A stretch of 64,000 nt of DNA from Megamerina dolium (taxonomy: Eukaryota > Arthropoda > Insecta > Diptera > Megamerinidae): positions 80,911,775 through 80,975,774 of the forward strand of contig OY978525.1 of assembly GCA_963854835.1 (NCBI GenBank). The letters are read 5' to 3'. Within the stretch, counting starts at the first letter, position 1; each line of letters begins with the position of its first letter. Below are positions 30,744 through 48,959 of this stretch, one piece after another. Position numbers and translations under genes: made by a program. Below the pieces are notes generated by a model. It searched no databases and was not told the origin of the DNA. It was given only the letters and a program-made list of their open reading frames with translations.

Positions 30744-31472
30744 ATGTCTGATAACGCTGTAATTGCTGCTGCAACATCTCCAGTTGCTACTGCTACTGTT
30801 CCAGCTGAAAAGAAGAGTGTCGCCGCAAAAAAATCAGTAACAAAATCATCAATAAAGAAACCATCAACCACTCCATCACATCCACCAACTCAACAAATGG
30901 TTGATGCTTCAATTAAAAATCTTAAAGAACGTGGTGGTTCATCTCTGTTGGCGATTAAAAAATATATTAGTGCTACATATAAATGTGATGCACAAAAATT
31001 GGCACCATTTATTAAAAAATATTTAAAATCTGCCGTTGCAAGTGGCAAATTGATACAAACCAAAGGTAAGGGTGCGTCCGGATCGTTTAAATTATCGGCT
31101 ACTGCTACTAAAACATCAAAACCGAAGACGGCTGTAGCAGGAAAGTCGATTGAAAAGAAAAAAAAAACATCACCAACGATTGCAAAGAAAAAGGCAACAT
31201 CTGTTACAAAAAAAGCAGCAGCTGGTGAGAAAAAACTAAAGAAATCAACAGCGGGATCATCCAAAAAGAATACCACAGAAAAGAAAAAGACGGAAAAAGC
31301 AAAAGCAAAAAGTATTAAAAAATCTGGTACAGTTAAGGCAAAAAGCTTAAAAGGTACAGCGACAACAAAACCAAAAGTATCGAAATCAAAAACTGCTACT
31401 AATGTTGCTAAATCGAAAAAGACATCAACACCAAAAAAAGTGGCTTCAAAGAAGGCCTCAGCTAAAAAGTAA
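30744..31472 (+). CDS. His1: Linker histone H1 (unit 6)
   Basis: Intact 242 codons with Thr18, the allele otherwise seen only in unit 2. Stem-loop 31551-31566 (TTTG loop). Confidence 0.98.
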   Translation: MSDNAVIAAATSPVATATVPAEKKSVAAKKSVTKSSIKKPSTTPSHPPTQQMVDASIKNLKERGGSSLLAIKKYISATYKCDAQKLAPFIKKYLKSAVASGKLIQTKGKGASGSFKLSATATKTSKPKTAVAGKSIEKKKKTSPTIAKKKATSVTKKAAAGEKKLKKSTAGSSKKNTTEKKKTEKAKAKSIKKSGTVKAKSLKGTATTKPKVSKSKTATNVAKSKKTSTPKKVASKKASAKK

Positions 31473-31904
31473 ATTGTACGTGTACGATCGAATACAATTG
31501 AGTACCTACATACATTCTTTTGCACAATTTCAATCGCAATGATAAAACACAGCCCTTTTGAGGGCTACAAAATCTTTAAAAGACGAGATAAAAATTAAGA
31601 ACACTAATTTATTATCGTAATTAAATTATGCAAAATCTCATAACAGTAGTGATATAAATTGCAATATACATATGTAAATTATGATAATTCAGTTTAGATA
31701 TTAATAGAAATTTCTGTTTTCTACCATAAGCTCGTATGTGAGATAAGTGCATGTATGTACACATTAATATAGTGAAATTTTATAAACATATGCACATATA
31801 CCATACATGAAGTGAGAATAATGGCAAATTTGATCTCGTTATCTATTGAATTTTGTGGCCCTGAAAAGGGCCTTTTTTTATAGTTGGGTCACTTGTAAAA
31901 TAAT

Positions 31905-32276
31905 TTATTTGGAGCTTGTATACTTCGTAACGGCTTTTGTTCCTTCACTAACAGCATGTTTAGCCAATTCACCGGGTAATAATAGACGAACAGCAGTCTG
32001 AATTTCGCGACTGGTTATAGTTGATCGTTTATTATAATGTGCTAAACGAGAAGCTTCAGCAGCAATACGTTCGAAGATGTCATTAACAAAACTATTCATT
32101 ATACTCATTGCCTTTGATGAAATACCAGTATCCGGATGTACTTGCTTCAATACTTTATAGATATAAATTGCATAGCTTTCCTTCCTCTTGCGCTTCTTCT
32201 TCTTATCGTTCTTCGTTATATTCTTTTGTGCCTTTCCCGCTTTTTTTGCAGCTTTACCACTAGTTTTTGGCGGCAT
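31905..32276 (-). CDS. His2B: Histone H2B (unit 6)
   Basis: 123 codons, Leu codon TTA. TATA 32372-32379 (minus), stem-loop 31857-31872. Confidence 0.99.
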
Positions 32277-32512
32277 TTTTTCTCACTCTAATTATAACTT
32301 GTTTTTTTTTTCCACTTCACAGTTCAACACAAAGATGGTATTGCCGATATCTACCATTGGTTATGTGTAAAATTTTATACACGTATTTCATTTAGTTTCA
32401 TTATAAAAAAAAAAAACAATCCTGCATATGACAAAGATGAGTTGTAAAAAAGTATAAATAGCATGCAGATAAGTGGTGGTTTTTAATTATTGAAAACGTT
32501 GTGAAGTTTTAA

Positions 32513-32920
<408 letters not shown>

Positions 32921-33534
32921 ATATTCAATTATTTTTCACCATCAACTTGACAAGAAGAAAACGAAACAAAAAAAATCCGCCCTTTTCAGGGCGACGAATT
33001 TATTTACAAAAGAGTCAAATTTCACATACTATGTATTAAGATATGTTGAGAACAAAAAACAATATATATATATTATAAATATGGGTAAAGATATTTTTCA
33101 TCGAAGGCGTTTATCTGTTCCTTTGTATGACTACTTTCCTACAGGTTACAGTACACAAAAAGAAGAGAATGAAAAATATATATAAATATGCGTACATCAG
33201 AAGTGTCTATACCACTCGTGTTCTTGTGTGTGCCCGTATGTAATATATTACTGCATTCTTCTACAGAGTACAATTACAAGAGAAGAAGAAGAAGAAGAAG
33301 GATAAAATACTCTAAATAAAGGACAAGATATTTCTCATCGGTAGCTTTTAATTGTGTTCTTGCGTGTATGTGTATGCAATGTATGACTGTACGCTTTTAC
33401 AGAGTACAGTCAGAGAGGAAGAAGAAGAAGAAGAGAAATAATGATTTATATCAATGTATTATGGCGTAAAATACGATACCTTTAATTTTAACCATTGAAG
33501 ATTCATTATATGGTCTTTTATGTACTGTATCATT

Positions 33535-33654
33535 GCCAACGACCATACCACGCTGAATACATCGGTTCTCGTCCGATCACCGAAATTAAGCAGCGTCGGG
33601 CGCGGTTAGTACTTAGATGGGGGACCGCTTGGGAACACCGCGTGTTGTTGGCAT
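33535..33654 (+). rRNA. 5SrRNA: 5S ribosomal RNA (unit 6)
   Basis: 120 nt, unchanged; T10 stop from 33664. Confidence 0.97.
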
Positions 33655-34072
33655 TCCAACAAATTTTTTTTTTCCTTACACATTACAGTCGATTCCTTTT
33701 ACAAAATTCCTAAATATGTAATATATATATTTTTTTTTACAATTTTCTTAACTTATGATCAAAATAAAATTAAATAAATTGCTAATAAAAAAATTGGAGC
33801 TCCATATATATTCTTTAGCTGTGTTTGTATGGCATTCTCACAGCAAATAAACCGATATACATATGCATGTGTATGCTAAAAGTATATATTACATTCATGT
33901 GATTTTAATTAAACATTTACAGTTACAGTAATCATAAAAACAATAAACACAAGAGCACATACTTTTACTAGTTCGAAACTGAATGCTTATATTTTCGTAA
34001 AAAATATTTTGTGGCCCTGAAAAGGGCCGTTGTTATTACACATATGTAGTATAATTTTCGTATTTCATTTTT

Positions 34073-34387
<315 letters not shown>

Positions 34388-34636
34388 TTATTGAAATCTT
34401 TTCAAACAACTTTAATATCACTGTAACACGAACACAGAACAACTGATGATTTTCCTGTTAAAGTCTCTTGTATTTATACAAAAATGGTGGTAGTTCCAAC
34501 GCACATGAATGCATGTGTGCGGTTGTGTGTGTGTGTGTGTGTGCGGTTGTGTGTGTATACTTGTGTACAAATACTTTATTCACATACATCTATTTCATTC
34601 ACTCCAATATGTTATGAAGAACGAAATTTAGTATAA

Positions 34637-35146
<510 letters not shown>

Positions 35147-36418
35147 GTCATTGTTTGCATATACATATGTGTGTGGATAGATAAAAATAAAACGGCCCTT
35201 TTCAGGGCCACAAAATATATATATTACAAAGGAAGGATATAATTTAATATACATATTTTGTTTATGTCCAATTTATTTCTACCATATTTTATACACATTC
35301 AACTTTTTACATACATTACTGATTAAAATCTCGTATATATGCAGAGCATATATTGTATATACTCATACGTACCATATCTGTTGAAATGAATTCAATAACA
35401 ATGTAATGGATGGTGTTCTTGAATCACCTCACAAATATATACTACGTGTAGTTAAATTATTTAAATACATACTATGTTCATATTCAATGGGTCCAATAAT
35501 CTAAGTATATTTAATGATTATAGATAACATAATGTTATCATTATTTTCATCAAATTTGTAATATATTTTGTTATTTTTTATAATTTTTTTTTTTTTTCCT
35601 TTTATATCAATTATATAAATTTAATATTTCCAATTCATGCATAAAATACTCGTATCTACAAACATGCATATCTCATGTACCTATAAGGTATATGTATGTA
35701 TTAAGGAAAAGTAGGTACTACGGGCATATAAATATATCATATAATATATCATCTATTAAGTATATTATTTAAAATGTCAATATATGTTTATGTATTTTCA
35801 ATCAAATACTCTTTTAATTATTCTTTAATGATTTTTTTTTACATAAATAATTAACATTACTTAACGATCGAATTTCTTGCAATGAATCGACATATGTATT
35901 TTTTCATTCGAATCATGATGATATTAAATTAATTTTTAAAAATTCATTATTTAATATATTTCAATGGAGATTATATTTTCAAATTCTATATTAAATATAT
36001 GATGTATATCAAATAGAATTTATTGCATAAATTCAATCGAAATAATTAATTTATTAAAATTTCGAATAAAATTGTAAATTTTTTCATGGAAAATTTCAAT
36101 TGAAACTCAAATAAAATTGTAATTGTACATGAAATTGAATATATTTATAAATTTGAACATTTATCGATATTTACTTAATGTAATTAATATGAATTCTCAA
36201 TCAGAAAGTATATAGTAATATTTATAAAATTAAATTATTGTCAAAAGTTACCTACGCGAATGCAATACGAGCCAACGAGTTGGATATTTTTATGATATCC
36301 CCGTTCTACGGATATTTCATTTTTTCAAACCATTTCATTTTGACATATGAATGCATATATGTAAATCCACGTATAATATTTGTACTAAATACTTATTTTG
36401 ATTTGAATTAAGTGAATT

Positions 36419-37147
36419 ATGTCTGATAACGCTGTAATTGCTGCTGCAACATCTCCAGTTGCTACTGCTATTGTTCCAGCTGAAAAGAAGAGTGTCGCCG
36501 CAAAAAAATCAGTAACAAAATCATCAATAAAGAAACCATCAACCACTCCATCACATCCACCAACTCAACAAATGGTTGATGCTTCAATTAAAAATCTTAA
36601 AGAACGTGGTGGTTCATCTCTGTTGGCGATTAAAAAATATATTAGTGCTACATATAAATGTGATGCACAAAAATTGGCACCATTTATTAAAAAATATTTA
36701 AAATCTGCCGTTGCAAGTGGCAAATTGATACAAACCAAAGGTAAGGGTGCGTCCGGATCGTTTAAATTATCGGCTACTGCTACTAAAACATCAAAACCGA
36801 AGACGGCTGTAGCAGGAAAGTCGATTGAAAAGAAAAAAAAAACATCACCAACGATTGCAAAGAAAAAGGCAACATCTGTTACAAAAAAAGCAGCAGCTGG
36901 TGAGAAAAAACTAAAGAAATCAACAGCGGGATCATCCAAAAAGAATACCACAGAAAAGAAAAAGACGGAAAAAGCAAAAGCAAAAAGTATTAAAAAATCT
37001 GGTACAGTTAAGGCAAAAAGCTTAAAAGGTACAGCGACAACAAAACCAAAAGTATCGAAATCAAAAACTGCTACTAATGTTGCTAAATCGAAAAAGACAT
37101 CAACACCAAAAAAAGTGGCTTCAAAGAAGGCCTCAGCTAAAAAGTAA
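36419..37147 (+). CDS. His1: Linker histone H1 (unit 7)
   Basis: Intact 242 codons, Ile18, Gln51. Stem-loop 37226-37241 (TTTG loop). Confidence 0.98.
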   Translation: MSDNAVIAAATSPVATAIVPAEKKSVAAKKSVTKSSIKKPSTTPSHPPTQQMVDASIKNLKERGGSSLLAIKKYISATYKCDAQKLAPFIKKYLKSAVASGKLIQTKGKGASGSFKLSATATKTSKPKTAVAGKSIEKKKKTSPTIAKKKATSVTKKAAAGEKKLKKSTAGSSKKNTTEKKKTEKAKAKSIKKSGTVKAKSLKGTATTKPKVSKSKTATNVAKSKKTSTPKKVASKKASAKK

Positions 37148-37579
37148 ATTGTACGTGTACGATCGAATACAATTGAGTACCTACATACATTCTTTTGCAC
37201 AATTTCAATCGCAATGATAAAACACAGCCCTTTTGAGGGCTACAAAATCTTTAAAAGACGAGATAAAAATTAAGAACACTAATTTATTATCGTAATTAAA
37301 TTATGCAAAATCTCATAACAGTAGTGATATAAATTGCAATATACATATGTAAATTATGATAATTCAGTTTAGATATTAATAGAAATTTCTGTTTTCTACC
37401 ATAAGCTCGTATGTGAGATAAGTGCATGTATGTACACATTAATATAGTGAAATTTTATAAACATATGCACATATACCATACATGAAGTGAGAATAATGGC
37501 AAATTTGATCTCGTTATCTATTGAATTTTGTGGCCCTGAAAAGGGCCTTTTTTTATAGTTGGGTCACTTGTAAAATAAT

Positions 37580-37951
37580 TTATTTGGAGCTTGTATACTT
37601 CGTAACGGCTTTTGTTCCTTCACTAACAGCATGTTTAGCCAATTCACCGGGTAATAGTAGACGAACAGCAGTCTGAATTTCGCGACTGGTTATAGTTGAT
37701 CGTTTATTATAATGTGCTAAACGAGAAGCTTCAGCAGCAATACGTTCGAAGATGTCATTAACAAAACTATTCATTATACTCATTGCCTTTGATGAAATAC
37801 CAGTATCCGGATGTACTTGCTTCAATACTTTATAGATATAAATTGCATAGCTTTCCTTCCTCTTGCGCTTCTTCTTCTTATCGTTCTTCGTTATATTCTT
37901 TTGTGCCTTTCCCGCTTTTTTTGCAGCTTTACCACTAGTTTTTGGCGGCAT
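37580..37951 (-). CDS. His2B: Histone H2B (unit 7)
   Basis: 123 codons, Leu codon CTA as in units 1, 10 and 11. TATA 38048-38055 (minus), stem-loop 37532-37547. Confidence 0.99.
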
Positions 37952-38187
37952 TTTTTCTCACTCTAATTATAACTTGTTTTTTTTTTTCCACTTCACAGTT
38001 CAACACAAAGATGGTATTGCCGATATCTACCATTGGTTATGTGTAAAATTTTATACACGTATTTCATTTAGTTTCATTATAAAAAAAAAAACAATCCTGC
38101 ATATGACAAAGATGAGTTGTAAAAAAGTATAAATAGCATGCAGATAAGTGGTGGTTTTTAATTATTGAAAACGTTGTGAAGTTTTAA

Positions 38188-38595
<408 letters not shown>

Positions 38596-38732
38596 ATATT
38601 CAATTATTTTTCACCATCAACTTGACAAGAAGAAAACGAAACGAAAAAAATCCGCCCTTTTCAGGGCGACGAATTTATTTACAAAAGAGTCAAATTTCAC
38701 ATACTATGTATTAAGATATGTTGAGAACAAAA

Positions 38733-38777
<45 letters not shown>

Positions 38778-39233
38778 ATATGGGTAAAGATATTTTTCAT
38801 CGAAGGCGTTTATCTGTTCCTTTGTATGACTACTTTCCTACAGGTTACAGTACACAAAAAGAAGAGAATGAAAAATATATATAAATATGCGTACATCAGA
38901 AGTGTCTATACCACTCGTGTTCTTGTGTGTGCCCGTATGTAATATATTACTGCATTCTTCTACAGAGTACAATTACAAGAGAAGAAGAAGAAGAAGAAGG
39001 ATAAAATACTCTAAATAAAGGACAAGATATTTCTCATCGGTAGCTTTTAATTGTGTTCTTGCGTGTATGTGTATGCAATGTATGACTGTACGCTTTTACA
39101 GAGTACAGTCAGAGAGGAAGAAGAAGAAGAAGAGAAATAATGATTTATATCAATGTATTATGGCGTAAAATACGATACCTTTAATTTTAACCATTGAAGA
39201 TTCATTATATGGTCTTTTATGTACTGTATCATT

Positions 39234-39353
39234 GCCAACGACCATACCACGCTGAATACATCGGTTCTCGTCCGATCACCGAAATTAAGCAGCGTCGGGC
39301 GCGGTTAGTACTTAGATGGGGGACCGCTTGGGAACACCGCGTGTTGTTGGCAT
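39234..39353 (+). rRNA. 5SrRNA: 5S ribosomal RNA (unit 7)
   Basis: 120 nt, unchanged; the long TA run sets it 14 bp further from H2A. T10 stop from 39363. Confidence 0.97.
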
Positions 39354-39771
39354 TCCAACAAATTTTTTTTTTCCTTACACATTACAGTCGATTCCTTTTA
39401 CAAAATTCCTAAATATGTAATATATATATTTTTTTTTACAATTTTCTTAACTTATGATCAAAATAAAATTAAATAAATTGCTAATAAAAAAATTGGAGCT
39501 CCATATATATTCTTTAGCTGTGTTTGTATGGCATTCTCACAGCAAATAAACCGATATACATATGTATGTGTATGCTAAAAGTATATATTACATTCATGTG
39601 ATTTTAATTAAACATTTACAGTTACAGTAATCATAAAAACAATAAACACAAGAGCACATACTTTTACTAGTTCGAAACTGAATGCTTATATTTTCGTAAA
39701 AAATATTTTGTGGCCCTGAAAAGGGCCGTTGTTATTACACATATGTAGTATAATTTTCGTATTTCATTTTT

Positions 39772-40086
<315 letters not shown>

Positions 40087-40333
40087 TTATTGAAATCTTT
40101 TCAAACAACTTTAATATCACTGTAACACGAACACAGAACAACTGATGATTTTCCTGTTAAAGTCTCTTGTATTTATACAAAAATGGTGGTAGTTCCAACG
40201 CACATGAATGCATGTGTGCGGTTGTGTGTGTGTGTGTGTGCGGTTGTGTGTGTATACTTGTGTACAAATACTTTATTCACATACATCTATTTCATTCACT
40301 CCAATATGTTATGAAGAACGAAATTTAGTATAA

Positions 40334-40843
<510 letters not shown>

Positions 40844-42115
40844 GTCATTGTTTGCATATACATATGTGTGTGGATAGATAAAAATAAAACGGCCCTTTTC
40901 AGGGCCACAAAATATATATATTACAAAGGAAGGATATAATTTAATATACATATTTTGTTTATGTCCAATTTATTTCTACCATATTTTATACACATTCAAC
41001 TTTTTACATACATTACTGATTAAAATCTCGTATATATGCAGAGCATATATTGTATATACTCATACGTACCATATCTGTTGAAATGAATTCAATAACAATG
41101 TAATGGATGGTGTTCTTGAATCACCTCACAAATATATACTACGTGTAGTTAAATTATTTAAATACATACTATGTTCATATTCAATGGGTCCAATAATCTA
41201 AGTATATTTAATGATTATAGATAACATAATGTTATCATTATTTTCATCAAATTTGTAATATATTTTGTTATTTTTTATAATTTTTTTTTTTTTTCCTTTT
41301 ATATCAATTATATAAATTTAATATTTCCAATTCATGCATAAAATACTCGTATCTACAAACATGCATATCTCATGTACCTATAAGGTATATGTATGTATTA
41401 AGGAAAAGTAGGTACTACGGGCATATAAATATATCATATAATATATCATCTATTAAGTATATTATTTAAAATGTCAATATATGTTTATGTATTTTCAATC
41501 AAATACTCTTTTAATTATTCTTTAATGATTTTTTTTTACATAAATAATTAACATTACTTAACGATCGAATTTCTTGCAATGAATCGACATATGTATTTTT
41601 TCATTCGAATCATGATGATATTAAATTAATTTTTAAAAATTCATTATTTAATATATTTCAATGGAGATTATATTTTCAAATTCTATATTAAATATATGAT
41701 GGATATCAAATAGAATTTATTGCATAAATTCAATCGAAATAATTAATTTATTAAAATTTCGAATAAAATTGTAAATTTTTTCATGGAAAATTTCAATTGA
41801 AACTCAAATAAAATTGTAATTGTACATGAAATTGAATATATTTATAAATTTGAACATTTATCGATATTTACTTAATGTAATTAATATGAATTCTCAATCA
41901 GAAAGTATATAGTAATATTTATAAAATTAAATTATTGTCAAAAGTTACCTACGCGAATGCAATACGAGCCAACGAGTTGGATATTTTTATGATATCCCCG
42001 TTCTACGGATATTTCATTTTTTCAAACCATTTCATTTTGACATATGAATGCATATATGTAAATCCACGTATAATATTTGTACTAAATACTTATTTTGATT
42101 TGAATTAAGTGCATT

Positions 42116-42844
42116 ATGTCTGATAACGCTGTAATTGCTGCTGCAACATCTCCAGTTGCTACTGCTATTGTTCCAGCTGAAAAGAAGAGTGTCGCCGCAA
42201 AAAAATCAGTAACAAAATCATCAATAAAGAAACCATCAACCACTCCATCACATCCACCAACTCAATAAATGGTTGATGCTTCAATTAAAAATCTTAAAGA
42301 ACGTGGTGGTTCATCTCTGTTGGCGATTAAAAAATATATTAGTGCTACATATAAATGTGATGCACAAAAATTGGCACCATTTATTAAAAAATATTTAAAA
42401 TCTGCCGTTGCAAGTGGCAAATTGATACAAACCAAAGGTAAGGGTGCGTCCGGATCGTTTAAATTATCGGCTACTGCTACTAAAACATCAAAACCGAAGA
42501 CGGCTGTAGCAGGAAAGTCGATTGAAAAGAAAAAAAAAACATCACCAACGATTGCAAAGAAAAAGGCAACATCTGTTACAAAAAAAGCAGCAGCTGGTGA
42601 GAAAAAACTAAAGAAATCAACAGCGGGATCATCCAAAAAGAATACCACAGAAAAGAAAAAGACGGAAAAAGCAAAAGCAAAAAGTATTAAAAAATCTGGT
42701 ACAGTTAAGGCAAAAAGCTTAAAAGGTACAGCGACAACAAAACCAAAAGTATCGAAATCAAAAACTGCTACTAATGTTGCTAAATCGAAAAAGACATCAA
42801 CACCAAAAAAAGTGGCTTCAAAGAAGGCCTCAGCTAAAAAGTAA
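42116..42844 (+). pseudogene. His1: Histone H1 with premature stop (unit 8)
   Basis: Second copy of the codon-51 CAA-to-TAA lesion (42266-42268), with the adjacent in-frame ATG at 42269 and 191 open codons to the normal stop. It shares the C at -4 and the upstream G with unit 1, so both descend from one mutation spread by exchange or conversion rather than arising twice. Stem-loop 42923-42938 is intact. The globular domain and tail are otherwise unchanged, which fits a recent lesion or a retained short form. Confidence 0.92.
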
Positions 42845-43276
42845 ATTGTACGTGTACGATCGAATACAATTGAGTACCTACATACATTCTTTTGCACAAT
42901 TTCAATCGCAATGATAAAACACAGCCCTTTTGAGGGCTACAAAATCTTTAAAAGACGAGATAAAAATTAAGAACACTAATTTATTATCGTAATTAAATTA
43001 TGCAAAATCTCATAACAGTAGTGATATAAATTGCAATATACATATGTAAATTATGATAATTCAGTTTAGATATTAATAGAAATTTCTGTTTTCTACCATA
43101 AGCTCGTATGTGAGATAAGTGCATGTATGTACACATTAATATAGTGAAATTTTATAAACATATGCACATATACCATACATGAAGTGAGAATAATGGCAAA
43201 TTTGATCTCGTTATCTATTGAATTTTGTGGCCCTGAAAAGGGCCTTTTTTTATAGTTGGGTCACTTGTAAAATAAT

Positions 43277-43648
43277 TTATTTGGAGCTTGTATACTTCGT
43301 AACGGCTTTTGTTCCTTCACTAACAGCATGTTTAGCCAATTCACCGGGTAATAATAGACGAACAGCAGTCTGAATTTCGCGACTGGTTATAGTTGATCGT
43401 TTATTATAATGTGCTAAACGAGAAGCTTCAGCAGCAATACGTTCGAAGATGTCATTAACAAAACTATTCATTATACTCATTGCCTTTGATGAAATACCAG
43501 TATCCGGATGTACTTGCTTCAATACTTTATAGATATAAATTGCATAGCTTTCCTTCCTCTTGCGCTTCTTCTTCTTATCGTTCTTCGTTATATTCTTTTG
43601 TGCCTTTCCCGCTTTTTTTGCAGCTTTACCACTAGTTTTTGGCGGCAT
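43277..43648 (-). CDS. His2B: Histone H2B (unit 8)
   Basis: 123 codons, Leu codon TTA. TATA 43744-43751 (minus), stem-loop 43229-43244. Confidence 0.99.
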
Positions 43649-43884
43649 TTTTTCTCACTCTAATTATAACTTGTTTTTTTTTTCCACTTCACAGTTCAAC
43701 ACAAAGATGGTATTGCCGATATCTACCATTGGTTATGTGTAAAATTTTATACACGTATTTCATTTAGTTTCATTATAAAAAAAAAAAACAATCCTGCATA
43801 TGACAAAGATGAGTTGTAAAAAAGTATAAATAGCATGCAGATAAGTGGTGGTTTTTAATTATTGAAAACGTTGTGAAGTTTTAA

Positions 43885-44292
<408 letters not shown>

Positions 44293-44916
44293 ATATTCAA
44301 TTATTTTTCACCATCAACTTGACAAGAAGAAAACGAAACAAAAAAAATCCGCCCTTTTCAGGGCGACGAATTTATTTACAAAAGAGTCAAATTTCACATA
44401 CTATGTATTAAGATATGTTGAGAACAAAAAACAATATATATATATATATATATATTATAAATATGGGTAAAGATATTTTTCATCGAAGGCGTTTATCTGT
44501 TCCTTTGTATGACTACTTTCCTACAGGTTACAGTACACAAAAAGAAGAGAATGAAAAATATATATAAATATGCGTACATCAGAAGTGTCTATACCACTCG
44601 TGTTCTTGTGTGTGCCCGTATGTAATATATTACTGCATTCTTCTACAGAGTACAATTACAAGAGAAGAAGAAGAAGAAGAAGGATAAAATACTCTAAATA
44701 AAGGACAAGATATTTCTCATCGGTAGCTTTTAATTGTGTTCTTGCGTGTATGTGTATGCAATGTATGACTGTACGCTTTTACAGAGTACAGTCAGAGAGG
44801 AAGAAGAAGAAGAAGAGAAATAATGATTTATATCAATGTATTATGGCGTAAAATACGATACCTTTAATTTTAACCATTGAAGATTCATTATATGGTCTTT
44901 TATGTACTGTATCATT

Positions 44917-45036
44917 GCCAACGACCATACCACGCTGAATACATCGGTTCTCGTCCGATCACCGAAATTAAGCAGCGTCGGGCGCGGTTAGTACTTAGAT
45001 GGGGGACCGCTTGGGAACACCGCGTGTTGTTGGCAT
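44917..45036 (+). rRNA. 5SrRNA: 5S ribosomal RNA (unit 8)
   Basis: 120 nt, unchanged; T10 stop from 45046. Confidence 0.97.
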
Positions 45037-45454
45037 TCCAACAAATTTTTTTTTTCCTTACACATTACAGTCGATTCCTTTTACAAAATTCCTAAATATG
45101 TAATATATATATTTTTTTTTACAATTTTCTTAACTTATGATCAAAATAAAATTAAATAAATTGCTAATAAAAAAATTGGAGCTCCATATATATTCTTTAG
45201 CTGTGTTTGTATGGCATTCTCACAGCAAATAAACCGATATACATATGCATGTGTATGCTAAAAGTATATATTACATTCATGTGATTTTAATTAAACATTT
45301 ACAGTTACAGTAATCATAAAAACAATAAACACAAGAGCACATACTTTTACTAGTTCGAAACTGAATGCTTATATTTTCGTAAAAAATATTTTGTGGCCCT
45401 GAAAAGGGCCGTTGTTATTACACATATGTAGTATAATTTTCGTATTTCATTTTT

Positions 45455-45769
<315 letters not shown>

Positions 45770-46016
45770 TTATTGAAATCTTTTCAAACAACTTTAATAT
45801 CACTGTAACACGAACACAGAACAACTGATGATTTTCCTGTTAAAGTCTCTTGTATTTATACAAAAATGGTGGTAGTTCCAACGCACATGAATGCATGTGT
45901 GCGGTTGTGTGTGTGTGTGTGTGCGGTTGTGTGTGTATACTTGTGTACAAATACTTTATTCACATACATCTATTTCATTCACTCCAATATGTTATGAAGA
46001 ACGAAATTTAGTATAA

Positions 46017-46526
<510 letters not shown>

Positions 46527-47798
46527 GTCATTGTTTGCATATACATATGTGTGTGGATAGATAAAAATAAAACGGCCCTTTTCAGGGCCACAAAATATAT
46601 ATATTACAAAGGAAGGATATAATTTAATATACATATTTTGTTTATGTCCAATTTATTTCTACCATATTTTATACACATTCAACTTTTTACATACATTACT
46701 GATTAAAATCTCGTATATATGCAGAGCATATATTGTATATACTCATACGTACCATATCTGTTGAAATGAATTCAATAACAATGTAATGGATGGTGTTCTT
46801 GAATCACCTCACAAATATATACTACGTGTAGTTAAATTATTTAAATACATACTATGTTCATATTCAATGGGTCCAATAATCTAAGTATATTTAATGATTA
46901 TAGATAACATAATGTTATCATTATTTTCATCAAATTTGTAATATATTTTGTTATTTTTTATAATTTTTTTTTTTTTTCCTTTTATATCAATTATATAAAT
47001 TTAATATTTCCAATTCATGCATAAAATACTCGTATCTACAAACATGCATATCTCATGTACCTATAAGGTATATGTATGTATTAAGGAAAAGTAGGTACTA
47101 CGGGCATATAAATATATCATATAATATATCATCTATTAAGTATATTATTTAAAATGTCAATATATGTTTATGTATTTTCAATCAAATACTCTTTTTATTA
47201 TTCTTTAATGATTTTTTTTTACATAAATAATTAACATTACTTAACGATCGAATTTCTTGCAATGAATCGACATATGTATTTTTTCATTCGAATCATGATG
47301 ATATTAAATTAATTTTTAAAAATTCATTATTTAATATATTTCAATGGAGATTATATTTTCAAATTCTATATTAAATATATGATGTATATCAAATAGAATT
47401 TATTGCATAAATTCAATCGAAATAATTAATTTATTAAAATTTCGAATAAAATTGTAAATTTTTTCATGGAAAATTTCAATTGAAACTCAAATAAAATTGT
47501 AATTGTACATGAAATTGAATATATTTATAAATTTGAACATTTATCGATATTTACTTAATGTAATTAATATGAATTCTCAATCAGAAAGTATATAGTAATA
47601 TTTATAAAATTAAATTATTGTCAAAAGTTACCTACGCGAATGCAATACGAGCCAACGAGTTGGATATTTTTATGATATCCCCGTTCTACGGATATTTCAT
47701 TTTTTCAAACCATTTCATTTTGACATATGAATGCATATATGTAAATCCACGTATAATATTTGTACTAAATACTTATTTTGATTTGAATTAAGTGAATT

Positions 47799-48527
47799 AT
47801 GTCTGATAACGCTGTAATTGCTGCTGCAACATCTCCAGTTGCTACTGCTATTGTTCCAGCTGAAAAGAAGAGTGTCGCCGCAAAAAAATCAGTAACAAAA
47901 TCATCAATAAAGAAACCATCAACCACTCCATCACATCCACCAACTCAACAAATGGTTGATGCTTCAATTAAAAATCTTAAAGAACGTGGTGGTTCATCTC
48001 TGTTGGCGATTAAAAAATATATTAGTGCTACATATAAATGTGATGCACAAAAATTGGCACCATTTATTAAAAAATATTTAAAATCTGCCGTTGCAAGTGG
48101 CAAATTGATACAAACCAAAGGTAAGGGTGCGTCCGGATCGTTTAAATTATCGGCTACTGCTACTAAAACATCAAAACCGAAGACGGCTGTAGCAGGAAAG
48201 TCGATTGAAAAGAAAAAAAAAACATCACCAACGATTGCAAAGAAAAAGGCAACATCTGTTACAAAAAAAGCAGCAGCTGGTGAGAAAAAACTAAAGAAAT
48301 CAACAGCGGGATCATCCAAAAAGAATACCACAGAAAAGAAAAAGACGGAAAAAGCAAAAGCAAAAAGTATTAAAAAATCTGGTACAGTTAAGGCAAAAAG
48401 CTTAAAAGGTACAGCGACAACAAAACCAAAAGTATCGAAATCAAAAACTGCTACTAATGTTGCTAAATCGAAAAAGACATCAACACCAAAAAAAGTGGCT
48501 TCAAAGAAGGCCTCAGCTAAAAAGTAA
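47799..48527 (+). CDS. His1: Linker histone H1 (unit 9)
   Basis: Intact 242 codons, Ile18, Gln51. Stem-loop 48606-48621 (TTTG loop). Confidence 0.98.
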   Translation: MSDNAVIAAATSPVATAIVPAEKKSVAAKKSVTKSSIKKPSTTPSHPPTQQMVDASIKNLKERGGSSLLAIKKYISATYKCDAQKLAPFIKKYLKSAVASGKLIQTKGKGASGSFKLSATATKTSKPKTAVAGKSIEKKKKTSPTIAKKKATSVTKKAAAGEKKLKKSTAGSSKKNTTEKKKTEKAKAKSIKKSGTVKAKSLKGTATTKPKVSKSKTATNVAKSKKTSTPKKVASKKASAKK

Positions 48528-48959
48528 ATTGTACGTGTACGATCGAATACAATTGAGTACCTACATACATTCTTTTGCACAATTTCAATCGCAATGATAA
48601 AACACAGCCCTTTTGAGGGCTACAAAATCTTTAAAAGACGAGATAAAAATTAAGAACACTAATTTATTATCGTAATTAAATTATGCAAAATCTCATAACA
48701 GTAGTGATATAAATTGCAATATACATATGTAAATTATGATAATTCAGTTTAGATATTAATAGAAATTTCTGTTTTCTACCATAAGCTCGTATGTGAGATA
48801 AGTGCATGTATGTACACATTAATATAGTGAAATTTTATAAACATATGCACATATACCATACATGAAGTGAGAATAATGGCAAATTTGATCTCGTTATCTA
48901 TTGAATTTTGTGGCCCTGAAAAGGGCCTTTTTTTATAGTTGGGTCACTTGTAAAATAAT

